This document shows positions 26,797-36,375 of a DNA stretch of 64,000 nt, one piece after another. A program made the position numbers and the translations under genes. Origin of the DNA: Opitutaceae bacterium TAV5 (GTDB taxonomy: Bacteria > Verrucomicrobiota > Verrucomicrobiia > Opitutales > Opitutaceae); NCBI GenBank assembly GCA_000242935.3, contig CP007053.1:2217001-2281000 (forward strand), in the 5' to 3' direction. Below the pieces are notes generated by a model that was given only the letters and a program-made list of their open reading frames with translations, searched no databases and was not told the DNA's origin. The stretch's first letter is position 1; each line of letters starts with the position of its first letter.

Positions 26797-29121
26797 TTAT
26801 TCCGGAGAAAGAAGATCGGTCCGGAAGATGCCGTTGCCGCCGGTGCCGACGACGAGCCGGGAACCGGCAAAGGCGAGGACGTTGCGGGGGTGGCGGTAAG
26901 GGAGGCCGGCATCGAGGCGCGTCCAGGTGACGCCGCCATCGGTGCTGAACCGGATGCCGTCCGCGCCGTTGAGCGCGAGGCGGGCGGGGTTGCCCGCATC
27001 GATGGCGAGGGTCCATGTATTCATGGACGAGATACGATTCCAGGCGAGGCCGGCGTCATCGGTGCGCCAGAGTCCGCCTTCCTTGCGGCAGAGATAAAAG
27101 CGGCCGGGGGTGGACGGATCGGCGAAAAGGGCGTTGACGCCGCCGGACGGGGCGCCGTCGGGCGAGGCAAAGGCGGCAGCGGGAACCTCGCGCCAGACCG
27201 CCGGCGACGGGGAAGAGGGCGCGGTTTCGAGGCGGAAGACACGGGCCCGGTCGTCGCTGGCGGCGAGCACGGAGCCGTCGGACGACACGGCGATTTCGGG
27301 ACCGGCGACCCAGATTTCGGAACGGAAGAGCGGAACGCCGGTGGGGAGACCTTCGCCGGCCTGCGTCCAGGTCTCTCCGGCGTCGGCGGTCCGGTAGATG
27401 CCGCCGGCAGAGGGGCCGACCGGACCGCTGACAGCGAGCCAGGCTTCGTCGGGATGGTGCGGGTGGAGGGCGATGCTGTGGCAGCGGTGTTGTCCGCCTT
27501 CCATGCGAGGAAGCCCGCGCATGGGAGAACGATGCCAGGTGGCCCCGGCGTCGTCGGTGACAAACACCTGGTTCGCAAACCAGTCGGCCTCGCGGGGGCC
27601 GACCGCGTAGATGCGGCCCGGGCGGGCGGGAGAAACGGCGAGCGATTTGATGTTGTTGCTGATGCCGGCGTTGTGGACAGGCACGAAGGTGTCGGCCGCG
27701 TCGGTGGAGCGGAGGTAGCCGATATCGGCGAGGCCGGCATGGATGCGGGCGGGATCGGCGGGGTCCTGGGCCAGCGTGTGGACGACGGTCATCTCGATGC
27801 CCTCGATATCCAGTTTCCAGCTACGGCCGGCATCGCGGGTCTGGTAGAAGGCATACCAGTCGGTGAGCGTCCAGTGACGGGGGTCGGCAGGATCGATGGC
27901 GAGATGGCCGAGAGCGCTGCCGAAATGGGGATAGCCGTGGCGGGAGAGCGCGCCCCACCAGTCGCCTTCGTGGATGTTTTCCTTCTGCCAGGGAATTTTT
28001 TCCCAGCGGGTGGCATCCGGGGAAAGGCGGTAGATGCTGGCGCCGTTGCCGCCGAGAAGCACGAGGCCGCCGGAGGGATCGGTGGCGAGGGCGCCGTAGG
28101 ATCCGTCGGTGCGATAGTGGGTGGAGTAAGGAGCGAGGCCGGCATCGAGAGGCTGCCAGGTCCGGCCGAGATCGGTGGAGCGGACGACGCGATCGGTGGC
28201 GGGCGTGAGCGCGATGAGCAGCCCGGAAGCTCCGGAAGACGCGGGCGGAGCGGGATGCCGGATGATCTCCTTCATGCCGATGGAGGAGAGTTTTTGCCAA
28301 GTGGCTCCGGCGTCGTCGGTGCGCCAGAGGCCGCCGTCGAAAGTGTGTTCGCGGGGACTGATCCAGATGCGGGAGCGGCGGGCGCTGAGCCAGAAACGCT
28401 GCGGATCGGCCGGATCCACGAGGAGATCGACCGGAGCGAGAACGGGCAGGGGCGAGGCAGCCGGGGATGCCGCGACGGGCGCGGTGGCGGCCCAGGTGGC
28501 GCCGCCGTCGGTGGAGATGTGCACGACGGTGCCGATGGCGGCGGCACCGAGCGGGGCGGCCAGAATGCGGTCGGGGTTGGCCGGGTCCGCAACGAGAATG
28601 CGTCCGTCGGCGCGGTGGGGACCGTTGCCGGCAAAGCGTGCGTCGAGGCGCTTTTGCCAGGTGCGGCCGGCGTCGGCGGAGCACCAGATGCCGTTGTCGG
28701 TGGCGATAAGGACGCGGTCGGGATCGCGCGGGTCCACGATGAGGCCGCGCACGGAATAGTTGTCGCCGTCGGCGGGGAGAGCGTCGTGGAGCATCCGCCA
28801 GGTGGCGCCGCCGTCGTCGCTGCGAAAGAGGCCGCCGACGTCGGACGACAGGTAGAGGCGTTGCGGCACGCGGGCGGAAGCGGGAGCGAACACGACCTGT
28901 TGCAGGTAACCGCCGCCGCCGATGCGGCTGGAATACCAGCGACCGTAAAGGCGATGCGAACCGGCCGGCGCAGGTTTGCGGGCTGCTCCGGCAACCGGAC
29001 CGGAAACGGAGCCGGAAACCGCGGGAGGCGACATGGCGGACCCGCTACCGGCGACGGCGAGCGGAACGCCGGGGAGCAACAGGCCGGGGACGAGGAGAAG
29101 AAGAAGGCGGTGACCGGGCAT
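26797..29121 (-). CDS. Secreted Asp-box (BNR) beta-propeller protein
   Basis: 774 residues with a signal peptide (RLLLLLVPGLLLPGVPLAVA). At least eleven Asp-box motifs of the S-x-D-x-G-x-T-W type are visible, including FRSDDGGATW, CSADAGRTW, ISTDGGATW, RTDDAGATW, RSTDLGRTW, VTDDAGATW and FSTDGGVTW, plus repeated VDPxDPxR stretches. This matches two tandem seven-bladed propellers as in GH74 xyloglucanases and sortilin/VPS10-type proteins. The fold is clear, but whether it cleaves glycan is not; GH74 catalytic aspartates cannot be assigned by eye. It is in the minus-strand series after the prepilin-like gene. Confidence 0.8.
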   Translation of the reverse strand: MPGHRLLLLLVPGLLLPGVPLAVAGSGSAMSPPAVSGSVSGPVAGAARKPAPAGSHRLYGRWYSSRIGGGGYLQQVVFAPASARVPQRLYLSSDVGGLFRSDDGGATWRMLHDALPADGDNYSVRGLIVDPRDPDRVLIATDNGIWCSADAGRTWQKRLDARFAGNGPHRADGRILVADPANPDRILAAPLGAAAIGTVVHISTDGGATWAATAPVAASPAASPLPVLAPVDLLVDPADPQRFWLSARRSRIWISPREHTFDGGLWRTDDAGATWQKLSSIGMKEIIRHPAPPASSGASGLLIALTPATDRVVRSTDLGRTWQPLDAGLAPYSTHYRTDGSYGALATDPSGGLVLLGGNGASIYRLSPDATRWEKIPWQKENIHEGDWWGALSRHGYPHFGSALGHLAIDPADPRHWTLTDWYAFYQTRDAGRSWKLDIEGIEMTVVHTLAQDPADPARIHAGLADIGYLRSTDAADTFVPVHNAGISNNIKSLAVSPARPGRIYAVGPREADWFANQVFVTDDAGATWHRSPMRGLPRMEGGQHRCHSIALHPHHPDEAWLAVSGPVGPSAGGIYRTADAGETWTQAGEGLPTGVPLFRSEIWVAGPEIAVSSDGSVLAASDDRARVFRLETAPSSPSPAVWREVPAAAFASPDGAPSGGVNALFADPSTPGRFYLCRKEGGLWRTDDAGLAWNRISSMNTWTLAIDAGNPARLALNGADGIRFSTDGGVTWTRLDAGLPYRHPRNVLAFAGSRLVVGTGGNGIFRTDLLSPE

Positions 29122-29189
29122 CGGGAGGAAGTGACGGAGGTGGCGGAAAGGGGATTGCAGGAGCGGGAGGGGAACGGGGGGTTAGGGGG

Positions 29190-29960
29190 TTATTCCCACC
29201 AGCGGTAACGGCTGCCGCCGCCGGGAGGATCGAGCCGGAGGGCTTCGGCCGTGAGGGATTCGATGTGGCCGTCGCAAAACGCCATGTGCGCCTTGCTGCC
29301 GCCGGCGTGGCGGTATTCGAGGCGCGACCAGCTCGGGCCCGGTGCGGCGGTCCCGTTGTTGGGATCCTGCTGGAGATTGTCGCTGGTGCCGATGTGATCG
29401 ACGTCGTTGGCCTCGATTTTGGGGAGTTTGTCGCCGACGAGAATGATGCGGGAGGGCGTCGGCACGGCGGAGAGACGACGCCCCCAGTTGATGTTGGCGT
29501 AGAAGGAATTGATGCCGTAGCTGTAACCGTTTTTCCAGTTGTCGGTCTGCGAGGGGAAATCCTTCCACGGACGGCCCGGAGCCTGAAAGACGGAGTCGCG
29601 CGTGAAGACGCGGTCCCACGGAGCGGAGTTTTCCGCCGTATAGATGCGGGCGGCCACCTCGACATGCCAGCCGTCGGCCTCGGGAGATTTCTGGACGCGG
29701 GGGTATCGGCCGTCGCGCGCTTCGTTGGCGAGCTGGTTGAGGGCGAGCGCCAGTTGCCGGAGGTTGGACAGGTCGCGGGCGCTGCGGGCGTTCTGGCGGA
29801 CCTTGCCGGTGACAGGAATGATGATGGCGGCGAGGACGCCGATGATCGCGATGACGGCCAGCAGCTCGACCAGCGTAAATCCGCCCCGGCCGGGAGCGGA
29901 AAAGGAACCGGGACCAGGGGCGCCGGCAAAGGACCGGCAAGGATGGTTTTTTGGTGACAT
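29190..29960 (-). CDS. Prepilin-like protein with DGH C-terminal motif (DUF1559-like)
   Basis: 256 residues. The type IV prepilin signature GGFTLVELLAVIAIIGVLAA begins at about residue 26, with cleavage expected after the glycine and Glu at +5. A polar body with aromatic residues follows and ends in RHAGGSKAHMAFCDGHIESL, similar to the H-x-DG motif of DUF1559 prepilin-like proteins. Such proteins are numerous in Planctomycetes and Verrucomicrobia; their function is not established. It is the first gene of the minus-strand series and divergent from the GntR/LacI regulator, with 207 bases of shared control region. Confidence 0.85.
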   Translation of the reverse strand: MSPKNHPCRSFAGAPGPGSFSAPGRGGFTLVELLAVIAIIGVLAAIIIPVTGKVRQNARSARDLSNLRQLALALNQLANEARDGRYPRVQKSPEADGWHVEVAARIYTAENSAPWDRVFTRDSVFQAPGRPWKDFPSQTDNWKNGYSYGINSFYANINWGRRLSAVPTPSRIILVGDKLPKIEANDVDHIGTSDNLQQDPNNGTAAPGPSWSRLEYRHAGGSKAHMAFCDGHIESLTAEALRLDPPGGGSRYRWWE

Positions 29961-30107
29961 GAGGAAAACGGGGAGAGGATCGGGTGCGGAACTCGTGTCG
30001 GACCCGCAAGTTATACCGCCGGAAAAGCCGATGCTCAATATGCAGTGCATGCGTTAATGTGCATCCCGTGCCTTCCGGGAATTTTGAGAAAAAAGAACTT
30101 GCCAGAA

Positions 30108-30137
30108 TGCTTAGCAGCAATTTGCTTAGAAGCAATC
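30108..30137. promoter_or_regulatory. Candidate operator, 15-base tandem repeat
   Basis: TGCTTAGCAGCAATT is followed directly by TGCTTAGAAGCAATC (13 of 15 bases equal). The second unit contains the near-palindrome TTGCTTAGAAGCAA at 30122-30135. It lies 31 bases before the regulator start and 150 bases before the divergent prepilin-like gene, so it could be the regulator's binding site. A further element, TATGCAGTGCATGC, lies about 60 bases to the left. Confidence 0.5.
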
Positions 30138-30167
30138 AAGAAGCCCGTTTCCCGTCCTTTCACCGCC

Positions 30168-31304
30168 ATGTCCACCCCCTTTACCCGTTCTCCCGAATCC
30201 GTCGCTCCGCTGTACGAGCAGGTCATGCAGTGGCTGGAGCAGCGCATCGAAAACGACTTCGGGCACGACGAGCGTTTTTTCACGGAGCGCGAGCTGGTGG
30301 CGCGGCTCGGCGTGTCGCAACCGACGGTGCGGCGGGCGTTGCAGGAGCTGGTCGACCGTCGCCTGCTCCACCGGCACGTCGGCCGGGGGACATTTGTGCA
30401 GAAGCACAAACGCACGCGTCTGCTCGGGGTCATCATGCCGCACTCGCATTCGCCGGTGCTGATGCAGCAGCTCAACTGCTTCGCGGAGCTGTGCGACGAA
30501 TTCGACTGCAACCTGCGCGTGCATCACATCCGGCCCGGCAGCGACCCCGCCGATCCGGCCGGCCGGCTGCGCGATGTGGCCCGCGCCCTCCCGGCCAACC
30601 CGCATGAGGAGCGCATGGTGTTTCTCGGGCATTCGCAGGAGGCGGCGTGGACGCTCTTCGACGAACTCGACCATCGCGGCTTCCGCACGGTGAGCGCGCT
30701 GCCGTTCGCCGGGGGCTATCCGGGCGACTGTGTGAGCATCGACGTGGGCCACGGCGTCACCCTGGCGCTCGACCACCTGCGCGCGCTCGGCCACCGGCGC
30801 ATCGCCATCCTCGTCAACGAACCCGTGGCCCTGGCCAACGTGAAGATGCGCCTCGGTTACCTGCGCGACTACGTGGCCGCCCACGGCATGCAGGAGGAAA
30901 CCGTGTTCGTCGATTGCTCCCCGCCGATGGGCGGCAATTCCTTCGAGCCGGTTCTCGCGGCCTTGCCTGCCCTTCTCGGCGGCGACCCGCAGGCCCGGCC
31001 CACGGCCATCGTGCCGATTTCCGGCATCGGCGCCTGGGCGGCGCTCCGGCATGCCGGCAGGGCGGGCCTGAGCGTGCCGCGGGATTTTTCGGTGCTCGCC
31101 TTCGACGACCTCCCCGGGTCCGACCTGCTTTTCCCGGCTCTCACCGCCATCCACACCGACGGGCACGCCTACGCGCGCCGCATCCTCGAAATCCTCTGGT
31201 CCGATGAGCCCGGCGCCGGTGGCGACCGGGCTTCCTCTCCCCGTCAGGAAACCTTCGCCCCGTCTCTCGTTCTCCGCGAAAGCACCGCCCCCCTCCACGC
31301 CTGA
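30168..31304 (+). CDS. GntR/LacI chimeric transcriptional regulator
   Basis: 378 residues with an AraR-like architecture: an N-terminal GntR winged helix (FFTERELVARLGVSQPTVRR near 38-57) and a C-terminal LacI-type periplasmic-binding-fold sensor (LLGVIMPHSHSPVLMQQL, ALDHLRALGHRRIAILVNEP, LSVPRDFSVLAFDDLPGSDL). The effector is probably a sugar. The frame extends to 30045, but the ATG at 30168 sits right before the conserved start of the GntR domain. It lies between two arms of glycan-related genes and probably controls both; the tandem repeat at 30108 is a likely site. Confidence 0.88.
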   Translation: MSTPFTRSPESVAPLYEQVMQWLEQRIENDFGHDERFFTERELVARLGVSQPTVRRALQELVDRRLLHRHVGRGTFVQKHKRTRLLGVIMPHSHSPVLMQQLNCFAELCDEFDCNLRVHHIRPGSDPADPAGRLRDVARALPANPHEERMVFLGHSQEAAWTLFDELDHRGFRTVSALPFAGGYPGDCVSIDVGHGVTLALDHLRALGHRRIAILVNEPVALANVKMRLGYLRDYVAAHGMQEETVFVDCSPPMGGNSFEPVLAALPALLGGDPQARPTAIVPISGIGAWAALRHAGRAGLSVPRDFSVLAFDDLPGSDLLFPALTAIHTDGHAYARRILEILWSDEPGAGGDRASSPRQETFAPSLVLRESTAPLHA

Positions 31305-31495
31305 TCCACACCCGACTGCCGCAACAACCCGCACCCGAACACTCTCCGTATCCCGTCGCCGCTACCCGGTCCGCTCCCGCCCTTCCTTCCGCCATCCGGC
31401 AACGCCCCCCCTTCCGGTCGATGCCGCCAGCTGCTGCTTTGCCCGTCCCTCTCCCGTCACCTCTTGCCAACCCGCTCCATCCCGTCCCGCCTCCC

Positions 31496-33700
31496 ATGAA
31501 AACCACCACCACCCGCCAATCCGTCCGCTCGCCCCGGTCCGCCACCACCGGCCTCGCTCTCGTGCTTGCCGTCCTCGCCCTGCCTGCCTCCGCCCCGCTG
31601 GCCCGCGCCAAATGGACGGGCACCGTCGACAACGACTACACCAACCCCGCCAACTGGCGCGACGGTGTCATCGACGGCATCTTCTCCTCCAGCCTCGGGG
31701 CCAATACCGAAGTCCTGTTCCCTTCCGGCAGCTACGCCATCGACCGGCTCTCGATCAGCCATGCCGACAACTACTATCTGAGGATCCTCCCGCCCGCCGG
31801 CTCCTCGACCGCCGGCACCACGCTTTCCCTCGGCGACGTCTCCGTGGACATTGCCGGCGACAGCGCCTCGCAGGAAGTCGCCATCGGCGTCTCCTCGCGT
31901 CCTCTCACCATCGATTTCGGGTCAACCGGCACGCGCACGATCACCGTCAACCCGTCGCTCGTCACTTCCAGCAACGGACGCGACACCCTCAGCCTCTACG
32001 GCGCGGTCACCGGCCACAACCTCCTCAAGACCGGCGGCGGCAGCCTCAACCTTTACGCCGCCACGACGCTCTCCGGCAGCTACGTCCAGACCGGCGGCAC
32101 CACTTTTCTCCGCGGCTACACTCACCCCTCCGCCGGCTACCAGGAAGCCTCTTTCAGCGCGGAGCGGCTCGTCATCGCCGGCACCCTCGGCCGCTTCGTC
32201 GTGATGAACAACGCCGGCCTCGACGCCGCCCTCCCCGTCTCGCTCAACGGCGGCACCCTCGGCTTCCAGTCCTCCTCCGCCATCGATCGCACCCTCGACA
32301 CGCTCTCCCTCGACGGCTCCCGCTCCGCCCTCGCCGTGACCCCCACAGGCGGCGCGAGCGGCACGCTCACCATCAACCACCTCGAACGCTCCGGCTACGC
32401 CACCCTCTCGCTCCTTGCCACCGCCGCCAACCCCGCCGGACGGGGCAACATCGCCATCAAGGTCGCCAACGACGCCTCCCTTCTGGCCGATCTCCGTGGC
32501 GGCGGCGGCGCGGCCGGCACGAAAAACATCAGCATTCTCCCCTGGGCCACCGCCTCCACCGCCAACTCGAGCATCCTCGATAACCAGCCCAACGGCGACT
32601 ACTACACCCCGCTCCAGGGTTTTGTCACCTACACGCACGACGGCGGCTTCCGCGCCCTCGACAAAGCCACGGAGTACCACGCCTCCCTCGCCGAAGCCGC
32701 CTCCGACGGCAATGTCCGCCTCACCGCCTCCGAAACACTCTCCGGCAACAAGACCGTCAACTCCCTCTACCTCGACTACGACGCCGCGTCCGATCTCGCG
32801 GTCGATCTCGGCGGAGCCACGCTCGATGTGACCAGCGGCGCGCTCGCCGCCAACAACAACAGCGGCGGCAAGAGCTTCATTATCCGCAACGGCACCCTCA
32901 ACTTCGGTGACGCCACCGGCTACATCACGTCCGGCCGCAGCGACAGATCCTCCGCCATCTCCGCCAACATCACCGGCAACGCCGGCGTCGTCTATGCCCC
33001 TGCCGAGCGGCTCACGCTTTCCGGCGTCAACAGCTACGCCGGCCCCACGGTCATCAACACCGGTCTCGTCATCATCGACGCCGCCACCGCCCTGCCCTCC
33101 ACCTCCGACGTCCGCGTGGACAAAAACGCCACCCTCCAGATCAACAACAACATCGCCGCCAGCGCCGCCACCCTGGCCGGCAACGGCCTCGTGAAACTCA
33201 ACAACGCCACCGCTCGCCTCGACATCGGCAATGTCTCAGGAAGCGCCGCCGGCTGGACCACCATCGGCGCCGGCGGCACGGTTTCTCCCGGCGATGCCTC
33301 CGGCTATTTCCGGGCCGACACCCTCGGCTTCACCGGCTCGGTGCGTTTCGAGGCAGGCTCCAGCCTCCTCATCGACATCGGCGCTGCCGGTGGTGCCTTC
33401 GATAGCATCACCGTCACCGGCGACCTTGCCGTCGAAGCCGGCGCCACTCTCGTCCTCAACTTTCTCGACGGCTACACGCTGAGGGACGGCGATTCCTTCG
33501 CCCTCGCCAGCGTCAGCGGCACCGGCCTCGACACCCTGCAAAACTTCACCGTCACCGGCGCCGGCATCGACGGTTTCTCCTTCACGTGGACCGACGGCCT
33601 GCTCACCGCCACCGCCGTCCCCGAACCCGCCACCTGGGCCCTGGTCACCGGAGCCAGCCTTCTGATGCTTGCATTCGTCCGCCGGCGTCACACGCGTTGA
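31496..33700 (+). CDS. PEP-CTERM protein with autotransporter-associated beta-strand repeats
   Basis: 734 residues. A long signal peptide (TGLALVLAVLALPASAPLAR) precedes a beta-helix-like body. Repeats of the autotransporter-associated strand type include LLKTGGGSLNLYAATTLSGS, LTLSGVNSYAGPTVINTGLV and LAGNGLVKLNNATARLDIGN, the last leading into the region normally ending each passenger (VSPGDASGYFRADTLGF). It ends in the PEP-CTERM signal VPEPATWALVTGASLLML with a basic tail. The family is an adhesin or surface scaffold in Verrucomicrobia. It is the first gene of the plus-strand arm behind the GntR/LacI regulator. The ATG at 31496 follows a C-rich leader. Confidence 0.88.
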   Translation: MKTTTTRQSVRSPRSATTGLALVLAVLALPASAPLARAKWTGTVDNDYTNPANWRDGVIDGIFSSSLGANTEVLFPSGSYAIDRLSISHADNYYLRILPPAGSSTAGTTLSLGDVSVDIAGDSASQEVAIGVSSRPLTIDFGSTGTRTITVNPSLVTSSNGRDTLSLYGAVTGHNLLKTGGGSLNLYAATTLSGSYVQTGGTTFLRGYTHPSAGYQEASFSAERLVIAGTLGRFVVMNNAGLDAALPVSLNGGTLGFQSSSAIDRTLDTLSLDGSRSALAVTPTGGASGTLTINHLERSGYATLSLLATAANPAGRGNIAIKVANDASLLADLRGGGGAAGTKNISILPWATASTANSSILDNQPNGDYYTPLQGFVTYTHDGGFRALDKATEYHASLAEAASDGNVRLTASETLSGNKTVNSLYLDYDAASDLAVDLGGATLDVTSGALAANNNSGGKSFIIRNGTLNFGDATGYITSGRSDRSSAISANITGNAGVVYAPAERLTLSGVNSYAGPTVINTGLVIIDAATALPSTSDVRVDKNATLQINNNIAASAATLAGNGLVKLNNATARLDIGNVSGSAAGWTTIGAGGTVSPGDASGYFRADTLGFTGSVRFEAGSSLLIDIGAAGGAFDSITVTGDLAVEAGATLVLNFLDGYTLRDGDSFALASVSGTGLDTLQNFTVTGAGIDGFSFTWTDGLLTATAVPEPATWALVTGASLLMLAFVRRRHTR

Positions 33701-33744
33701 TCGCCGATCCCGCTCCAACCCGCTCCCGCCAAATCATCATCCCC

Positions 33745-34515
33745 ATGAAGTCAAAAACCAACTACGCCTGCGCGGTACGAGGAGGGTTCACGCTCATCGA
33801 ACTCCTCACCGTGATTGCCATCATCGGCATCCTCGCCGCCATCATCATCCCCACCGTCGGCAAGGTCCGCAAAACCGCCCAGTCCACCCGCTGCTCCGCC
33901 GGCCTGCGTTCGGCAGGCGCAGCCATCCAGCTCTTCACCAATGACAATCGAGGACGCCTTCCCATCGCCGATAACGGAGTCTCCAAAAACGGACACTGGT
34001 TTGTCCAGGTTGCGCCCTACCTCGGCGCGCAATATGCCGCAGATGCCACCGTGGCCCAGATGGAAGGCACCAGAATCAACAAACCCGTCGGCTGCCCGCT
34101 CGCCCCTCAATTCGAAAAAAGCTACGATGTAAAAGGCATTGGCGTAAGCTACGGATGGAATGGCGTGAAAGTAACCCTGCGCGTTCCCAAACTCGCCGAA
34201 GGAATTGACGTCACCCAAATCACCACCCCCTCGCGCACCATCATGCTTGGCGAACGCTGGGGGCAAACCGGCAGTGGCGGCCGCGACTGGGGCTGGCGCT
34301 GCGCCCCGCCGTGGGACGGCACAGACCCGATGGTGGATGCCGACAAGGACACATCTGCCGGAAAACCCGACTCTCTCCGCCTCAGCCACGGAGGCCGCGC
34401 CAACTTTCTCTTCTTTGATGGCCATGTCGCTTCCATGAAACCTGAGGACACCTATACCGCCGGCGGAGATCCCGATGGAGATTCCGCCAATCCCAACCTC
34501 TGGAAAGGTTTCTAG
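33745..34515 (+). CDS. Prepilin-like protein with H-x9-DG motif (DUF1559-like)
   Basis: 256 residues, the same length as the prepilin-like protein at 29190-29960. A short basic leader ends in RGG, then FTLIELLTVIAIIGILAAII with the prepilin cleavage site. The C-terminal part has LSHGGRANFLFFDGHVASMK, an exact H-x9-DG match, followed by an acidic tail. The N-terminal third is nearly the same as in the first prepilin-like protein; the middle differs. It lies 44 bases after the PEP-CTERM gene and 63 bases before the heparinase-like gene on the same strand. Confidence 0.86.
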   Translation: MKSKTNYACAVRGGFTLIELLTVIAIIGILAAIIIPTVGKVRKTAQSTRCSAGLRSAGAAIQLFTNDNRGRLPIADNGVSKNGHWFVQVAPYLGAQYAADATVAQMEGTRINKPVGCPLAPQFEKSYDVKGIGVSYGWNGVKVTLRVPKLAEGIDVTQITTPSRTIMLGERWGQTGSGGRDWGWRCAPPWDGTDPMVDADKDTSAGKPDSLRLSHGGRANFLFFDGHVASMKPEDTYTAGGDPDGDSANPNLWKGF

Positions 34516-34578
34516 CTCACGCACCGGCTCGTTCACGTATCCGCACCGTCCTCTCACTTGCCAATCACCGTCGTCCGC

Positions 34579-36348
34579 ATGATCCCTCCCGCCACTGCCG
34601 GACTCCCGTCCACGTCGTCAGAAGCCACCGCCACGCCCGCCGCCACCTGCGTGCCGCCCGTCATTGCCTCCGAGCGCGTCCGCATTGCCGCGCTCTGGGC
34701 CCGCTGGCTTCCCGGCATCCTTGCCCGCCAGTGCTGCGACGGCTCCGAAAACGACGGCGCTTTCGCCGAAGACGACACCGGCTGGTACTGCGGGCGCCAC
34801 ACCGCCTACACCCTCGCCCGCCTCATGGCCGCCCGCCTCTGGCTCGACGAACTGTATCCCTCCCCGACCCTTTCCGACATCCCCTGTGTCTCCGCAGCCG
34901 CGCTCGACTCCGCATGTGTCCGGGCGCTGGCCTTTCTTCGCCGCCGGCAGTCGCCGGATGGCCGGCTCGATCTCAACGGCATGTATGCAGCCAACGAGAT
35001 CGGTTTTCCGGTCACCGGCCTCGCCCTCGCCTGGGCCCGCTTTCGCGACCTCGGCCTCTCTCCCGCGCCCGGCTTCATCGCCGATCTGGCGACGTTCCTC
35101 CGCCGCGGCGCCGAAGCGATCCTCGCCGGCTCGCCCATGACCGCCAACCACCGCTGGTCCGCCGTCGCCGCCCCCCTCGCCGCCCTTCATCACCTCTGGC
35201 CCGATCCCCGCTACCTCGCCCGCATCGAGTCGCTGCTCGCCGAAGGCATCGACATCGACGCCGACGGCTGCTGGCACGAAGAACGCAGCCCCAACTACAA
35301 CAACGTCGCCAGCCAGGGACTCCTCGCCCTGGCCGATGCGCTCGGACGTCCCGAACTCCTGACGCCGCTGACACGTCACGGAGAATTTCTCCTGCACGGC
35401 ATTCAGCCCGGCGGCGAATTCGACTCCACCCTCAGCCATCGCCAGGACCGCGCCCTCCCCGACCGCATTGCCGTCACCTGCGGCATCGCCCGCCGTCTCG
35501 CGCTTCTCACCGGCGACGGCCGCTACACCTCCCTTTGCGATGCCGGCCGGCCCTCCGCCTCCGCGCCCGAAGCCGAGCTCGTGCCCCTCCTGCTCCAGCT
35601 CGACGCGCATCCCGGCCCGCTCCCCGCGCCTCGTCCGCTGCCCGACCGTTACGAAGTCTTTTACGCCTCCGTCCCCCAGGCGCGCCTCCGCACGCCGCGC
35701 ACGCTGGTCAGCCTGTCCGCCGATCCCGGCGGACACTACTACGATACCGTCCGCGACCAGTGGGGCGGCGCCCGCCGCAGCGACGACTGGCTCCACATCC
35801 ATCACGGCGGCGTAGTCATTGAAACACTACACCTCGCCGGCGCCGGCATGCAAAACCTCCAGCCGGAAACGCTCCGGCGCCTTGCCGCCGGTCATTATGA
35901 ACTCTCCGCCCGCCAGCCCGGCTGGGAGCACACCCTGCATTTCAGCCCCGGTTCCCCGCGCGTCCACGTCCGGTGGGACTGGGAAACGTCCGTCGCGTTC
36001 CGGCGCTCCGGCGACACGGCGCACCTCACCCTGGCCAGCGCCAGTCCCCATTCGCTCATGGCCTCGCTCGTGTGGTGGGTCCGCCCCGGCGCCCTTCTGC
36101 TCCAGTCCGGCGACCCCGGCCGCACGCTCTGCGCCGGCGATGTCGTCGCTCTCGCCGGCGGCTCACCCCTTCGCCTCGAAAGTGCCGACGGCGCCGCTAT
36201 CGGGATCACCGGCCTGCCCGCCGCCGCACACACACAGCCGGTTCTCTTCCCTCCCGCAATTCCCTCGTCCATCCCGCAGACCTGCGCCGCTCTCCACCTC
36301 GGGCTGCTCTTCCCCGTCGACCTCGACCTTGCCCTCACCTTTCTCTGA
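34579..36348 (+). CDS. Heparinase II/III-like helical-barrel protein, putative lyase
   Basis: 589 residues. The N-terminal two-thirds are helical with repeated Ala/Leu-rich segments as in an (alpha/alpha) toroid, followed by a beta-rich C-terminal domain (HYYDTVRDQWGGARRSDDWL and onward). CWHEERSPNYNNVASQGLLA near residue 231 resembles the E-x-S-P-x-Y motif of heparinase II/III and related polysaccharide lyases. HIHHGG near 413 could hold a further active-site histidine. No signal peptide is seen, so it may act inside the cell. The family call is tentative. A TTG codon at 34558 gives an alternative start. It lies between a prepilin-like gene and two secreted proteins in the plus-strand arm. 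Confidence 0.5.
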   Translation: MIPPATAGLPSTSSEATATPAATCVPPVIASERVRIAALWARWLPGILARQCCDGSENDGAFAEDDTGWYCGRHTAYTLARLMAARLWLDELYPSPTLSDIPCVSAAALDSACVRALAFLRRRQSPDGRLDLNGMYAANEIGFPVTGLALAWARFRDLGLSPAPGFIADLATFLRRGAEAILAGSPMTANHRWSAVAAPLAALHHLWPDPRYLARIESLLAEGIDIDADGCWHEERSPNYNNVASQGLLALADALGRPELLTPLTRHGEFLLHGIQPGGEFDSTLSHRQDRALPDRIAVTCGIARRLALLTGDGRYTSLCDAGRPSASAPEAELVPLLLQLDAHPGPLPAPRPLPDRYEVFYASVPQARLRTPRTLVSLSADPGGHYYDTVRDQWGGARRSDDWLHIHHGGVVIETLHLAGAGMQNLQPETLRRLAAGHYELSARQPGWEHTLHFSPGSPRVHVRWDWETSVAFRRSGDTAHLTLASASPHSLMASLVWWVRPGALLLQSGDPGRTLCAGDVVALAGGSPLRLESADGAAIGITGLPAAAHTQPVLFPPAIPSSIPQTCAALHLGLLFPVDLDLALTFL

Positions 36349-36375
36349 CCGCCCGTCTCCTTCCGTTCCCGAACC

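Noticed and set aside
26157-26999. Frameshift fusion of the CBM-like gene with the Asp-box gene through the G11 run
   Set aside because: Both genes have their own start and stop, and the upstream extension of the CBM-like frame is low-complexity. Slippage is not needed to explain either protein.
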